Positions 23,572 to 37,117 of a stretch of DNA of 64,000 nucleotides are shown here, one piece after another. The stretch spans positions 1,438,340-1,502,339 of the forward strand of contig LNGK01000008.1 in NCBI GenBank assembly GCA_001510575.1. The letters are read 5' to 3'. A model generated the notes under the pieces. The model ran no database searches. It was not told the DNA's origin and saw only the letters and a list, made by a program, of their open reading frames with translations. The translations under genes and the position numbers were made by a program. The stretch's first letter is position 1; every line of letters begins with the position of its first letter. Source of the stretch: Knoxdaviesia capensis (lineage: Eukaryota; Ascomycota; Sordariomycetes; Microascales; Gondwanamycetaceae).

Positions 23572-26500
23572 TCAGTAGCGTTTATATTTCTAGAAAAAGG
23601 AAGACCGAAACGTCAGTAAGTTGAAAACCGATATACCATCGAGAAACGGGGTTCCGGAACCTCACCTCCTCAACCCGCCGCCGATTCTGCGGATCCAGCG
23701 AGTTCGTCGCCCCCATCAGCGTCTGCCCAATGGCCTTGGTAGCCCCTATCGCCGGCCGGAAGATGATCGTCGGCGCGCGCCGCAACACCGCCTTGGCCGC
23801 CCCCTGCGCCCCGGTACTCTCCATCACCTCCGCCGGCACCGCAATGATCGCGTCGCGCGCCATGTTCAGGTCGCGCGTTAGGCTCGCGTACCCGCCCCGG
23901 ATGCCCTGGATCACGCCGGTGGGTTGGTCGGCGTACAGGCTGATCTGCTTCTGCACGTCGTCGTCGTCCTCCTCGTCAGGGTGGCCCTCTCCGCCGCCGC
24001 CGCTGCCGCCGCCGCCGCCGCCCGAGTCCTTGCGGAGGAGCAGGCCCTCGGCGCCCTGCAGCGCATACTGCGTGCCGACGGCCACCTTGGCGCCCAGCTT
24101 GACCAGCTCGGTGCCAGTCGTGCGCGCAAACGCGGTGGCTCCCTTGGAGATACTCCGAATAATCCGCCCGTCCTTGCGGTACTCGCGGATGGGTATCTCA
24201 ATCAGGTCCCGGAACCCGCTGCCGACGTTGACCAGCGACCGCACGCTCGCCAGGCCTGCGAGCACTGTCGGCAGCTGGTTGCGCTTCACGTCCGGCATCC
24301 AGATGTCGTTCAGCGTCTTGCCCATGCGGTCGAAGCCCGAGATGCCGTACACGATCGTGTGGCGCAGCACCAGCCGCGCCTCGTCCAGTGTCACAAAGTT
24401 CATAAACTCCGTTGTGTGGCCCGACCGCAGCCCCGCGTAGTCCACGCGCTTCGGCTTGAAGTCCAGCTTCACGGGGATGTCGAGGATCTCCACCCGCTGG
24501 ATGAACGGCACGTCGCTCGGCGACGCGTGCACCGGCACCGTGTCGTCCTTGAACTCGAAGAACCGTGTGATAAAGTCCAGCGCGTCCTGGTCGACGTGCA
24601 GCCGCACCGGCAACACCTCCACCTTCAGCACAATCTCCGACGCGGCCAGATCCGGCACCGGCTTGACGTTGAGCAACTCCAGGCTGAGCATGTTCGCCCC
24701 CATCTGGCGCTCGCCAGCGTCCTGGTCGTACGTCGCGAACTTCTTCCACGTCGACGTGGGCACGTGGTCAAACACGTCCAGTGTGTGCACCGTGACGTTG
24801 ATGCAGCTCTCGGTTTGGCTGGCTCCGGCAGGGTACACGATGATATCGCCGTTGACGCCCTGCAGCTCAAACGTGATCTTGTGGCGCCGGCTGCGCTTCA
24901 GCTTGAGCTTCTTCGACCGCCGCCCACCCGCCGCAGCCGCACGGCCGGCAGTAGCCGTGAACGCGGTGGTCGCCACCGACTCCGTCTCCGTGATATTGTC
25001 GTTGAGTTCCTGGTTGATGGCTTGAGCGAGGTCCTTCGGGTCGCGGTTGGCAGGCACGCCGATGTAGATCGAATTGAACAGGAAGTCTCCAATGGTCTCC
25101 TCGTCTTCGAAATCATCTTCGTACTCCACCCGCCGCTCGGTCCGTGCCCGTCGCTCCTGTGCCTTGGCCTCGACCTCATTGACGGCCTTGGTGATCACAT
25201 CGCGCGTGTGCACCCAATCGTATCCGTCAAAGAGGTTCCAGATGACGTGAAAATCCCGGATGGTGAGGACCACGGGGCTCTTCTGGACCATCGAGTTCGG
25301 CGCCCGGGAATATCGCCCCTTAGACGCATCCCAGATCCGCGCCACGTCGGATACAGTAGGCTCGCGGTTGAAGTAGTTGTCGTCGATGTTCAGCTCGGTG
25401 TCTGATCCCGGGTCAATCTCCACGCTATCGTTGCGGTTGAGGTTCAGCAACACTCCGTCGCTGGTGTCCTCCGTAGTGGTAATCACGGACGACGTCATTG
25501 ACGTAGCATCGAACAGCTTCTCCACCACCGTAGCTTTGCCGGTATAGTACTGCGAGTTGAGCGTAAGCGGGCTGTTGCCATCGGTCTCGCCATCCTCCAC
25601 CTCATCGCCGCCAAACTCCTGGGCGATTGCAAAGTCGGATTCGAAATCGTAGTCCCCTTCGGCGCGGCCAAATGCCTCGGCCGAGATGGACGCCAGGAGA
25701 TCCTGCACCGGCATGATGTTGGTGCGGTACTTGATTTCCTTGGACGGCGGCGTGGGCGGCTTCAGCGCATTACCCAGCGTAATAAGGCTCTGCGTCGAGT
25801 CCGCGCAGGTTTCCAGAATGATGAGGCTGTCTTGGAGCGACACCAGAATCTGCTTCTCGTCGGTGTCAGAGTCCGCCACATCGACCACTTTGACGTCAAC
25901 ATTCGCCGAGGTCAGGTAGCAAATGTTGATATAGCCGCGCGCGCAGAGCTCGTCGACCTGGCGCGACGTGGCCGCGGCCGCTGAGCTCCGTCTCGGAGGC
26001 GGAACAGCCTCCCCGCCCTCAAGCATCGACACGTCATCGGTGAGCAGCAAGGCCGCGCGACTGATCGCCACGCTGGCGCTCGGGGTTTCATTCCCGGGCA
26101 CAACAACAGTGATCTGCGCGTCCGTCAGAGCGACCACCAGCTTCGACTTGAGCCCAAGGGGGTTCAACCCGATGAGGAAGTCCCAGAAGCCGATGTCAAT
26201 CGTCAGCGGTTTGCTGGCAGGTTGCGAGGGCAGTCGAGAGCCCGATCCCGCCGCCCCTCCGCTGATCATCGCCGCGTGGGCCTGCTCGCCAAGGTTCGCC
26301 ACCGAGGCCGCCAGCATCGCGTCAAAATCCTGCGGGGTGGCGTCTTCCGCGAGGTTCATGATGTCCATCAACGTCGGCACGCGGTACTCGACCGCAAGCC
26401 CCTGCATGCGGACCTTGACAATCGGCTCGATTTCATCGCCGATCATCCGGACCATCACCACGGGGATCTTGGCCGCCGTGGCCTGGCTGGCACTCGAAGG

Positions 26501-29500
26501 TGATGAGATGAGTTCCTCGCGGCCGTTGCGGTCAACTGTAATCGATCCTACCGCCACCGCTACCAGTGACGGAATGGTGATGTGCGACAGCTCAAAGTCC
26601 TTCAACGACGCATTGATCTTGCCAATCTTGCCGGCAACGTCCACCGCCACAGAGATGTTCCGGATTTCTCCCAGCGTCAAGAGTCCCGGCCGGTCATCCT
26701 CCGGTAGATACTGCGCCACCTGGGCAAGACGGCTGACCTCTTCACCCAGCGCCGGTAAGCACGACAGCTCGTGCAGACGACTGGCCCGCACGCGGAAGTC
26801 GTTGATGGTGGCCCGCAGGACAGGACCCTTACGACGCTGGCGAAGCAGGGTGTCCACCATGATTTCATCCTCGCGCTTGTCAAACTTGACCTTGGACGGG
26901 GTGATCAGCTCGAGAAGTCTCTCCAAGTCCTGGTCGGTGGGGACGGCCAGATACTCGAGCCGAGTGTTCATAATCTCCGCCACAATCGGGGGCACGTCGC
27001 GGTTGCCACTTCGGCGTAGCCATGGGCCCGATAGTCGTGTTTCGGTGATGTGAATTCCAATGCCTTCGCCCCTGGCCACCAGTTTGACCGCGCTGGTTTC
27101 AAGGTTTATGGCGCAGTCTTTGCCAATCAGGTCCACAATCAGACCCGAAACCCGGAGATCAACCTTGTTGGTGGATGAGACCGACTTGTCATTCGGGTGA
27201 ATTGGTGTGTCGAACCGAACGCCCCGAGGTTTCTGCGGAGGCACCGGGGTCGCTACAGGCGAGGCAGTCTTATTAGACATGATCGAGGAGCCCATATTCA
27301 GGAAACTGCTCAGTCCACCAAACCAGCCAAAGGTCTCATCGAGCTTTTGCAGATTCAGCTGGATGTGGAGGGGGAGAGTGAATATTTCGGCCTTCATCGC
27401 CTCGGCAGTTTGGAGAATCTTGACCGTGATGTCAGCGCCACCGTCGGGGATGACGTCCTTAACCGAGCCACGCATCTGTGTCTGCGGCTCGAAGAACAGA
27501 ATCTTGCCGTTGTTATATCCAAACGACAATTTTCCAACGTTGACAACTGTCTCCATTCCCTTAGCCTTTGGCGTCACGGTCACCCGCAGATTGGAGATAT
27601 CTGCCCGCAGCAGAATGTCCTGCTGTGCCTGGAATGCAGACGGCTGTAACACCCGCTCGGGAGTGTCGGTTACGCCCAGCAGCTGGTGAAGAAAGAGGAG
27701 TGAGATATTCTCTGCTACCACACTAAGGCCAGGAAACGGAGGCGACGCCGGTTCATCGGGAGCCTGTGAGGCTGTCGCATCCGGCTGGGACTGAGACTGC
27801 TTCTGCTGGGCTTGTGCAGGCTTCTTGTCATCGGCCGGCTTGAAGCTAGACAGCAGCTTTCCCAAAACGGTGGCAAGGAGCAGTCCCAGAGACATGTCCG
27901 CCCGAACCTCCAGAGGCGAAAGAATCACTTCAATGCCTTCAGCCGGAGTAGGCTCCGAGGTTGGGCGATCGGGGGTGACTTTGGAAAAGTCCGGCGGAAT
28001 GGGCGAGTTCTTCGACTGGGGTCTGAGGAAGGCCGATGACTGCAGGCCGTATTCGGAGAAGGCACCGGGCAGGTGCGGTCTCGACGCGGACGCAGCACCG
28101 GGGGCGAAATCCGAGGTCGACTGGCGCGGATCCGGATGCACGTGGATGTGCTTGTGAAGCGAAGGAACATAGAGGGAGATATTCTTGAGGAAGACAACTT
28201 CTTTGACAAGGCGCGCGGGGCCGCGAGGCGTTGGCGCGTCGTCCTGGGGCTGAGGCAATTCCTGGCTCTGGGTGGGGGATGCCTGCTTGGGAGAAGTGGC
28301 CACAGGACTGAGATCCATGTTGACAGCCATCGGCATAAGAGGAGGAGGACTGTCAGAGGTAGACGTGCTCATATCAATGAGCAGCTCGGTCTGCGGCACA
28401 GACTGAGCGGTCGACGGGCCTGCTAGTGGAGACCGAGGCACGACGGGAGACGGGGTCGATCTTCGCATCTCGGGACGCGGAGTCGATGGTTCCGGGCCGA
28501 AAAAGGTGGCAGCACCGGGCGAGACTGGAGGAGTAGGCGTATGCGTATTGCGATCTTGAGCAGGGTCATAATCAAGAAGATGGTGTCCCGAAGTCTCAGC
28601 CACGGGAGACGCTGGCTGATGGGGCTGGACGGTATGGGCAGTCGGGCTGGGAGGGTCGTCCCAAGATCCAGGCATCACAGCCCGGGTGGACTCGGGAGAA
28701 ACCATGGGAACTTGGGTTGCAGGAGGAGGAGACGCGTGCGAGAATGCACTCATATACATGCTCTCAGCTTCTTCGTGAGTGTACAACCGCGAGGCCGCCA
28801 GATCTTCCATCCCAGCGCCAGAGTCGCTGCTGTGGGTGGAGCTTGCACGATCGGACTCGTCGGACATTTGCGAGAACGGCTCCGCCATATCCTCGTCGGC
28901 GGCGACAGGTCCCATATAGGGGACAAGGTCCTGTTGGTCATCGATCAGCAGCGCCTGCGATCGTTCGAGGGTGGGAGTCCGAGCCAGGGCTTCGCCGGCG
29001 GCAAGCGCGGCCTCAGCAGCTGGAGTACCAGCAGTGATAGTCGACTGCCGGGTCCGGGTCTGGTGCATGCTGCTCCAGGCGATGAGGTCTTCCTCGGAGC
29101 CCACTGGCAGTTCTGGCTCGGGCTGGTTCTGGAGAGTGGCGGCGAAATCCTGGTAGAAGCTAGCGCGGGGCGTGGATGGACCCTCATCGTCTGCCGGGCC
29201 GGCCGCAAACGGGCCGCCGTCGTCAAGATCGTCGTCCTGGCCTCCAAAGTCGTATGGAATGTTCAGGGCGGCCTCGCTGTCGTACATAGCGGCCGGTGGG
29301 ACACCGGACCCTGGACCGAACATGGTGGAGTCGGCGAGGGGATCGTCGGCGAGCAGCGATTCGCGGAGAGAGCTGTGCTGGCGGCCCAACGCTGAGCGGC
29401 CGCCGTCCCATTGCTGGGAGGAGCGGGAGGCATAGAGAGATTGGTTAGGGGGAGAGCCGACGGAGGGGGACGTGACAGACGGAGACCGATCGAAAGTTGA

Positions 29501-30486
29501 GAAGACGTTGGCTTCGGATATCAGCATAGCGCGGATAGTGTCGAGGGAGATGTGGCGCTTGCCCTCCTTATGGGTGAAAGTCGAAACACCCTCGCTGTCG
29601 ACACCGTGGGTGACTCCCTCGATATTTATAGAATCCAGCGAGATCAGGAACGACACGGTATCGAGAGACGACGGCGCCGCCGGGTCGAGGGCCACGTCAA
29701 CGTGAACCTGGAACTTGACGCTGCTGATGCGGACCTGGGTGCGGTCGACGATTCCCTGCAGGAAGTCGGCCAGGAAAGCGGGTAGCGAGAGCGGTTGGCC
29801 GGTGCCGTATTGTAAGCCGTCGTCGCTCCCGTCGTCCGAGCTGGTCATCGACGCGGCCAGATCTTGGGTCTCGGCAGCCAGGGCCTGTTCCAGCTGTTCG
29901 CGCTCGACTCGCGGCTGGGTTTCGAGGAACGATTCGGCCAGGTGGTGGACGTCGGGCACGACGGCCGAGTCGCCGGATCGGGACGGTCGAGAGCGGGTGT
30001 CCGATTTCGGCGGCTCGGCGCCGGCCACGCTGAGTTGTATGTCGACGCCGTCGACTTCGGCGGTGATCGGGCTGGTGTAGAAGTCCATCGGGATGGTCAC
30101 GCGCAGGAGGAGGACTTTCGCTTTTTGCAGCTTGAACGACGGTGGGAGCTGCAGCAGTTGCTCGAGTTTCTGGTTCACATGGCAAATATCACGAAGTTGA
30201 CGTCAGCAAACACAGTACAGATCTAGCTCTATGCAGCCAGAACAAGCACACGCACACACGCCAAGGAAAAAAGAGAGAGAGAGCGAAGAAAAACACGGCG
30301 AGGGCAACATACCTGAAGCTTGATGCCAACATCGCGGAACTCGAACACGGTGTTTCGTCCTATGGCCAAATCGAGGTTGTCGGTGTCGAGGGCGGCGGCG
30401 TCTAGGATCTCCAGCTTAGACAAGGCATAGCGAAGCAGGCTCTTGGTCATGGAGGAGTTCCTCAGAGCCTGGAACATGGTGGCCAT
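23572..30486 (-). CDS. ATG2: Autophagy-related protein 2 (lipid-transfer protein)
   Basis: Exons on the minus strand: 30486-30313, 30169-23666 and an 18-nt last exon 23589-23572; introns 30312-30170 (143 nt) and 23665-23590 (76 nt). Product: 2231 residues. Atg2 is a rod-shaped bridge moving bulk lipid from ER exit sites to the growing phagophore, working with Atg18 and Atg9. The chorein-type N-terminus is seen as LLRYALSKLEILDAAALD, then VFEFRDVGIKL, then QLLQLPPSFKLQKAKVLLLR across the first splice. A long Ser/Pro/acidic region (about 150-700) is probably disordered. The C-terminal part has PVKLDFKPKRVDYAGLRSG and SLVNVGSGFRDLIEIPIREY, as in the ATG_C region, and the spliced end RRRVEEKYKRY matches the usual fungal end. 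Without the last exon the frame runs into a false VRFRNPV tail. The start could be the first ATG (30486) or the one three codons later. Confidence 0.95.
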
Positions 30487-32358
30487 GGCGATGGATGTGA
30501 GCGTGGTCTATGACCAGTTGGGGGAACAAGAACAGAAAGAAAGGACGCGCTGGCTGTCAAAGAAAGAGATACAACTAGAGAGCGAGAAATCGGCAGACGG
30601 AGGCGGAAGGGAGGAGGAAGAGAGAGAGGGCGGAAGAGAGGGGGTCAAGACCCCTCGAGAGTTTGGTTGACGGCGTCAATGGCGGCTAAGAGCGGGAATA
30701 TGTCTTCTTCTTTTTTTAGGGGGGGATATAAACAACAGAACCGCGTGGATCACAGACACGGAGAGAGACAGAGAGATAGAGGAAGAATACCGAAGCTGCC
30801 GTCTATGCTTGGGCGTAAAGGGGAAAAGAGGGTGATAACAGCCAATCTTCAGCGCCTTGGTCACCTACGGGGTGGCGGAAACGAAGCGGGGGTCATGATA
30901 TGCGGAGGAATGAGGAGAAACGACGCAAAACAGAAGAGAGCTTCGAACCTCTTTTTGCGAGGGGGAGGACGTAGTCAAGGTTTTGAAAAAGAAACACGGA
31001 CAGAAAACAGGCAGAAAAAGAAGAAAAGTGAAGATATTAGAATTAAGGAACAAGCCGAAAATCCAGCCCGAAAGAGAAGAAAAAGGTTCCAGAAGCCCAA
31101 ACCGAGATGGCTGCAGATAAGGGTTGGGGGGAGGAGAGAGCTACAGAATAGAGTGTAAGAGGTTTATTGGGCGGAAGGAGCAAGCAAGCAAGCGAGGATA
31201 TGTAACTAACGGGGCAGACACGAGAAAAAAAGAAAGGCTCCAGAATCGGCCGTGTTGTCTCAGGCAGCTAGAATAAGAGAAGCAAAAGGGGACGGAACGA
31301 AAAAGAGCAAACGAACGAACCACACCGAAACAGACGAGAAAGAGAGAGCTGCTTCCTCCTGCTCTTTTGTTGACCCTTTTCCCGCCTGAGGCACCGTTAT
31401 CGGTATCGAAAGTGTTGCTGAGGTCGGCCCAGCACTTTGCTCATGGTCGGTTCAGATAAGGTGCTCGATAAGAAGGTACCCGGCCGAGCCGTACAGCTTC
31501 AGAGCAACGCCGATGTACCTCTGTATGACGGTTGCCGTCGGGCGATACATACAGTGCAGAATGCGCGCATGAAAGGGCAGCGAGACTGCGTTCCTGCCAT
31601 CCAGGTTTCTCCCGGCCTGAAGCGTTCAGTGCATGCATGATCTGGAGAGAGGGCAACAAGTCTCAATACACAAGTCATCGATACAGAAAAGTCACAAGCG
31701 ACTGACTGGTCAGCTGTCAAACATGGGAACGGGCGGGAAAAGTGGCTGAACACACTCGTCCTGCTCGCCACCTTTCACATTTCACACGGTAAATGCACAT
31801 GCAGTTGGGCTGGGGCGCCACATGCACTGTATTTCTGTCCGTTACAGGGGACGCTTCCATCGGCACAGCTCCACCCGGCCCACTCAAAGCCCTGTGAGCC
31901 AGCGCTGATCCACCCACGCTGGCGCTCGTATGCACTGCAGCCTACACCACCACCACCACCACCACCACCATCACCACCACCACCATCATCACCACCACGA
32001 TGATACCCAAGCTAGAGACTCAGTCCCAGGCATCATGGCTTCGCAGGCAGACGTTCTTTTCTGCTGACTGTTCTCTTGATCTCTATGGCCTGTCCACCAG
32101 AATGCTCCAGCTGCAGGACCGCGCTGACTGTCCGCTGAACCATGCACGAGACACCGATCTGGACCGCAGCACAGACACGGTCATGTTGAGCTCAGGGCAA
32201 CAAGTAATGTAAATGTATACGTACGGAGCACTGTACGACTGCTCTTTCCAGGCTGCGAACAAGCACACGTCAGACACACATACACAACACGAAACTCCAA
32301 AGCTCTCGTCGCCTCGCAACAAACTCTCCCCCCGAGAGACTCCCATCTCCACCCAACC
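30487..32358. other. Intergenic region upstream of the Atg2 gene
   Basis: About 30500-31350 is strongly purine-rich on +, thus pyrimidine-rich on the Atg2 coding strand, as expected for promoter and leader. It also holds an ACC/ATC microsatellite at 31943-32003 and the 3' flank of the amine oxidase gene. No other gene found. Confidence 0.45.
31943..32003. repeat. CAC/CAT trinucleotide microsatellite
   Basis: About 20 units of CAC with interspersed CAT in intergenic sequence. Likely polymorphic between strains. Confidence 0.85.
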
Positions 32359-33924
32359 CTAAGCCGCCTGTCCTTCTTCTTCGCCCGCTGCTTCCCGCCG
32401 AGCACCCGCCCCCCGCCCATACACCTCGGCAATGCGCCGCCCAACGAGCTCGCCGCTCCAGTACGCCCCCGTGGTCGTGCCCAGCGCCACAAACGGCGCC
32501 GTGTGCTCCCCGGCAAACCACAGCCCGGCGGCCGGAAGGCCCTCGCGCATCGTCGTGATGTCCGCGTCGCCGGCCTCCAGCCCCACCTGGAAGTTGCAGT
32601 AGCTGCCGTTGCCCGCAAACGCGTCGCCCAGCCAGTCGGTCGCGAAATACGCCGACGGCTGGCACGCGGCCGAGGACTCGGCGTAGTGCGGGAGCCGCGA
32701 GTAGTACGGCCGGAAGAAGTCGTCCAGGAACTTGTTCCGCGCGGCTCCCGTGAGGTCGCGTGCTCCGCGCGTGATGTCCTGGGATGCGTCGCCGTGGATG
32801 TAGAAGAGCAGCGTGGCGTGCGAGGTTTCCGGTGTGAGCGACGCCATGTCGACGCACTCCATGTGCCACTTGTTGGGGTTGCTGTCGGCTGCGTACTCCG
32901 GCTCCAGCCACTGGTAGAACCGGCCGTGGCTGCCCTCGTCCTTCCAGAACGCCTCAGGGAAGCTTATATACACCTGGTGTCGTGATCTCGTTGTTAGCCA
33001 GCAAGCCATAATCTTGTGCGTTCCTATTCACACTGTTCTGCAACCCACCTTTTCCAGGCATCCATACGATATCGACTGGATAGCCTGCTGCAGTCTCTCC
33101 GGAAGCGCCGGGACAAACGCTTCCATGTTCTGCTTAAGCCACCCCAGCGGAGTCGTCGAAACAACCTCATCAAACTCAAGCACTGCCCCGTCTGCCGTGT
33201 GAACCACGACAGTCCCGGACCCTTCCGCCCGTCGGCAGATCTTCGTCACCGCCTTCTTGAACTCAATCACATTCGCCTCTCTCGCCGGCCGCGAGATGGC
33301 TTCCAGGATGCGCTCGTGGGTGCCCGCACAGAACAGGTTCTCGCCCTCAATGCACTCCTCCAGCCAGAAGAACTTCAGACTCTGCCGGTGCACGGGACTG
33401 CCGATGAACGACCCCCAGAGCTGTGCCATCTGCGTGGTGATCTCGCGGGCTTTGGCCGCCCCCTCGTCTGCTCCGGGGATCTTGTTCTCCAGCTCGCGGT
33501 GGAAAAAGTCCAGCAGGCTCTCGCTTTTGTCGATGGTGGCACTGTGGGCGTTCGAATGCACAAACGCGTCCTGGATGATACCCCACAGCGCGTCGGAGCA
33601 CTTCTCGCTCAGCTCGGTTAGGATGAGGTCGCCCCTGGGCCCGTAGTTGTGCGAGATTGCGTCCCAGTTGCCGGTAGCAGTCCCCGTCGAGACTGCCAGC
33701 TTGGCAATCGGGTTGTCGTCGGTTCCGTGGATCCAATTCGCCCCGATGTCAACGAGCCGGCCATTCGGCATGCGGTGCTGGAACAGACGGCCGCCGATTC
33801 GGTTCCGGCCCTCGAGAACCGTCACGTTGAACCCGTACTGCAGGAGCACGGCTGCGCACCGGAGACCGGAAACTCCGGCCCCGATCACGCACACCCGGGG
33901 CTGGCCTAAAGCAAGCCTATCCAT
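32359..33924 (-). CDS. Flavin-containing amine oxidase (polyamine-oxidase/LSD1-like fold)
   Basis: Exons on the minus strand: 33924-33049 and 32973-32359; intron 33048-32974 (75 nt). Product: 496 residues. It carries the FAD dinucleotide motif VCVIGAGVSGLRCA (about 11-24) followed by VLEGRNRIGGR; the substrate-side GANWIHG; a lysine at 292, the last codon of the first exon, in CLEKVYISF, which aligns with the flavin-N5 lysine of LSD1/PAO enzymes; and the C-terminal FAD-binding AGEHTAPFVALGTTTGAYWSG. No SWIRM or tower insert is seen, so oxidation of polyamines or N-acetylpolyamines, giving an aldehyde and H2O2, is more likely than histone demethylation. The C-terminus (GQAA) is not a classical PTS1. 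An upstream exon 34148-33999 with a GTGAGC donor would join in frame at 33924 and add about 50 residues; I kept the start beside the FAD motif. Confidence 0.9.
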
Positions 33925-36900
33925 CTGTTCACATGAATAAGTACGCGGCTCGGTACACCACACCGCACCCCATCCATACGCTCCGCTTGTGTGCTCACCT
34001 CTCTAGTGTTGGAGATGCCTTCAAACTCCACAGGGCCCTTCCCGTCCGTCACAAAGCAGTCCGAAAGCCAGGCCACGGATTTCAAATCCGCGTAGATTTT
34101 CGATACGTCCCGTCCTATACTCGTACATGATATGGAATACGCATCCATTGCAAAAGATTGTTTAGTGATCTTTCTTTCGGGGTTAAAAGCCGAACCACCC
34201 AAAGAAAGACGGCTTCTGACAGGTATCGCGGCTTCAAGTCAAGGGTAAGCGCAAACAGAAACAAAACAGCTAGGATGATATAAAAGAAACCGAAGCAATG
34301 TGCTCAATCAACTTTTTTAACCCCTCCGAGAAGTCCCAAATAGTCAAATGTCTTCGTCACACACGAATCACAAGAAATTTGCAGAGCCAAAGGCAGAGCA
34401 ACGGATCTCTCGACCGAACCGCGTGACCAGCCTCAGCTGGCAAGCGAGAAATGTATCAGGTAGGGAAGATTCATATTTGGATCGTCATGGGCTTAGAGGA
34501 AAAAGGAAGAAAAAGAAATTTGGAGGGGAAGAAGGAAAGAAAGGAACAAGTACTCTCCATCTAGGGAAAAAGTAACCTGAAAGTGCGCGCTTAGACTAGT
34601 AAGCTGATAAATGGCATCGTGATCGTCCCCATCCACTTTCAGGGGGCTGGATTGAGCTGTGCTTGACAGGGAAAAGGAGGGGTTTTGGTCAAGTAAGGGT
34701 TAGGGTTGTGTATCCTCGTCGTCATTCCATGTCGTCCGAGACTCTCATCCTCCTCATCTTCCTCATCTTCCTCGCAGCTTGTAGCTTAAGGTTAACAAGG
34801 ATTCCATTTGAGTCACATTTAAGACCACCGGCATTATGTGGAGAAAATCTCCAAAGGTCCGGAGAGAAGACACACAATAGACTGTGTTGTTGAGAGTCTA
34901 GACCTTGAAATGCAGTGTATCCCACCCAACTTTGGGGGCCTGACCAAGAGAGGAGCAGACGCGGGTGAAGAATGGCGTGCCAGATCAGTCAGAGTGGGGG
35001 AGAGGGATGGTTTGAGGAGTGGGAACAGGGCCACTTGGCTCTTCAGGAAAACACAGAAGGATGGACCAACCTCGCGGTTGGAGTCTTTCGCACTGACGCT
35101 TTTCATCGGGTGTAACCGCACACACACATACCGTGGTTCGGAGAGACAGTGAGAAGCCGACGGTGACAACGCACGCAGATATCTCGTTTTCGTTCCGATT
35201 ATCGGGGGGAACAGATTTGCAGAAGGAAACAGCGAGTTGAGTTGAGAAAAGAAGTTCTTGCCGAAGAAATCCCGTCGTCAATGATACACGCAGCTCAGTA
35301 TATATATTCTGCTTTAAGCCCGCTACCGCCGAAATCCATCTCGGGGATGGCAATTGGCTGCTAGCACCCACACCATCACCGTCACCATCTCCGACGACAG
35401 TCATCAAACATTTGAGTTGTCTACACATTTGGAATTTCTTCTAGCACATTACTTATTTAATGGAAATAAATTCCATCGTAGAAAGTCATCTCTCTCTCTC
35501 TCTCCTCTCTCTTGCTGTCTGTGTGCCTGTCTATCAACCCGATTCTTTCTCACAGACCTCTCTCCTCCGCTCGCCCTTCCAAATCATCCAGTATCAATAT
35601 ACAAATATGGTGAAAAAGAAAAAGAAAAAAAAGAACCCCAGAGTGAGAAAAGCGGGAAAAAGCCTGTCTCCACCCCCCGGTCCCCTTTCCCAGTAGTTTT
35701 CCATATCAATGATGACATGAAAAGAAAAAGAGAATAATCAGATAATCTCGGCACCCGAGATCACTTCACCTGCCCCTGGTATCCCAGGTGCCACCCCTCT
35801 TCGGCCGTGAGGTCTTCTAAAGACATGCGTATCTTCAAATACACAGCCTCTCTCCTCATCTATGCGAGCCCCCGTTGCTAACTCTTTCGCAGAATGAGCT
35901 TGCCGATGTAAATATCGGCAGGACAATCGGCATCTCCCCGTTCCCCCTCATAGAAAAAAAAATATACACCGATAGGAGCACTTTCTCCGTTCGGCCACCC
36001 ATATCTGGGCCTCCATCCAAGGTGAGTGCTGGACTAGTGCCCATCTTCATCCTAAGAAGATGTAACCCCCGCCCAGACACAATGTGTTGCTTTCAAAAAG
36101 AAAACAGTTCTCCAAGAGCAAAACGCGCTGGTATCTCGTAAACCCCAGAGCCAATGAAACACGGTACGTCTGAGGCTACCGGGTTACGAACTTGGATGGA
36201 AAGACACGCAGGAAATGTAGCAAAAATGACCAAGACAAGAAAGCAGAGCGAACGCCCGGGAACAAGAAAACAAGAACAAAAAGCAAGGATAAAACAAAAA
36301 AAAAAAAGGAAATCGATAACACACCACACTGTCACCCAAAGAAGACAAACCCAAGATACAAATCAAGAAGGGAAAGAAAAAAGGAAAATAAAAGGAAAAA
36401 CCAGCGCAACAAATCCACAGGGGCCCCTTTTTCCCAGATTCCAACTTTTGGTGTTTTTGGTTTCCCAGCATGACCCGTCATATCATGAATTGAACGAAGA
36501 AAGTGGAAGAAGAGGAAGAGAAGAACGAAAGAGAAACCAAACAGAATCAGGGAAAAAAAAGTAAAAAGCTAGAACCTCCCATATAATCAGATATTACAGA
36601 CAAGAACAAGAAGAAGAATGTGCAGCAGAAACAGAAAAAGACCATGAGAAGGAAAAAAAACATGCCAATAACACCGAGAGTATGAAGCAAAAACGGCTCA
36701 AAAATGTTGTGACTAGTGGTACAGGGGTTTTGGTTTAAAAAGACGGACAGAGAGGAATGGCTGTGAGGTTTCCAAGGCACAACACCACGAAGAAAATGGG
36801 GACGGGAGAAGAGAGAATGAAGAGGGAGGTTTGATATTAGGAGGGGCTTATCACGAACGAAACTATGCGACCGTTAAAAAAAAAGAAGCGCTTCATGAGG

Positions 36901-37117
36901 AAGAGAATCAAGTTGGTAGTGAATGAATATCGAACTAGGCAGGGTGGGTAGAAGGAGTAGATGCCTAGCAACAGACTAAGGGGTGAGAGGGAGGAGGGAA
37001 CCGACATCTGCGCTTGGTATCTTCGAGTATTAGATGGTACTGGAGAACTGTGGCTGATGTCAGACTGACCAGAAAGGTCTAAGGGAGAGACAGGCAAGCG
37101 GATGCTGGTTTTGGCGT
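33925..37117. other. 3.2-kb intergenic region
   Basis: Promoter of the amine oxidase gene (with a possible 5' exon at 33999-34148) and 3' flank of the Ubp3 gene. It holds a telomere-like motif (34696-34707), a CT run (about 35488-35512), and an A-rich purine stretch (about 36180-36660). No further gene is supported. Confidence 0.45.
34696..34707. repeat. Two-unit telomere-like motif (AGGGTT)2
   Basis: AGGGTTAGGGTT, the G-rich strand of the TTAGGG telomere repeat, reading on +, in intergenic sequence. The opposite strand form occurs at 4593 and 55143. Confidence 0.6.

Noticed and set aside
23924..25405. 493-codon + strand frame
   Set aside because: Antisense to Atg2 with Arg/His/Val-rich composition typical of shadow frames.
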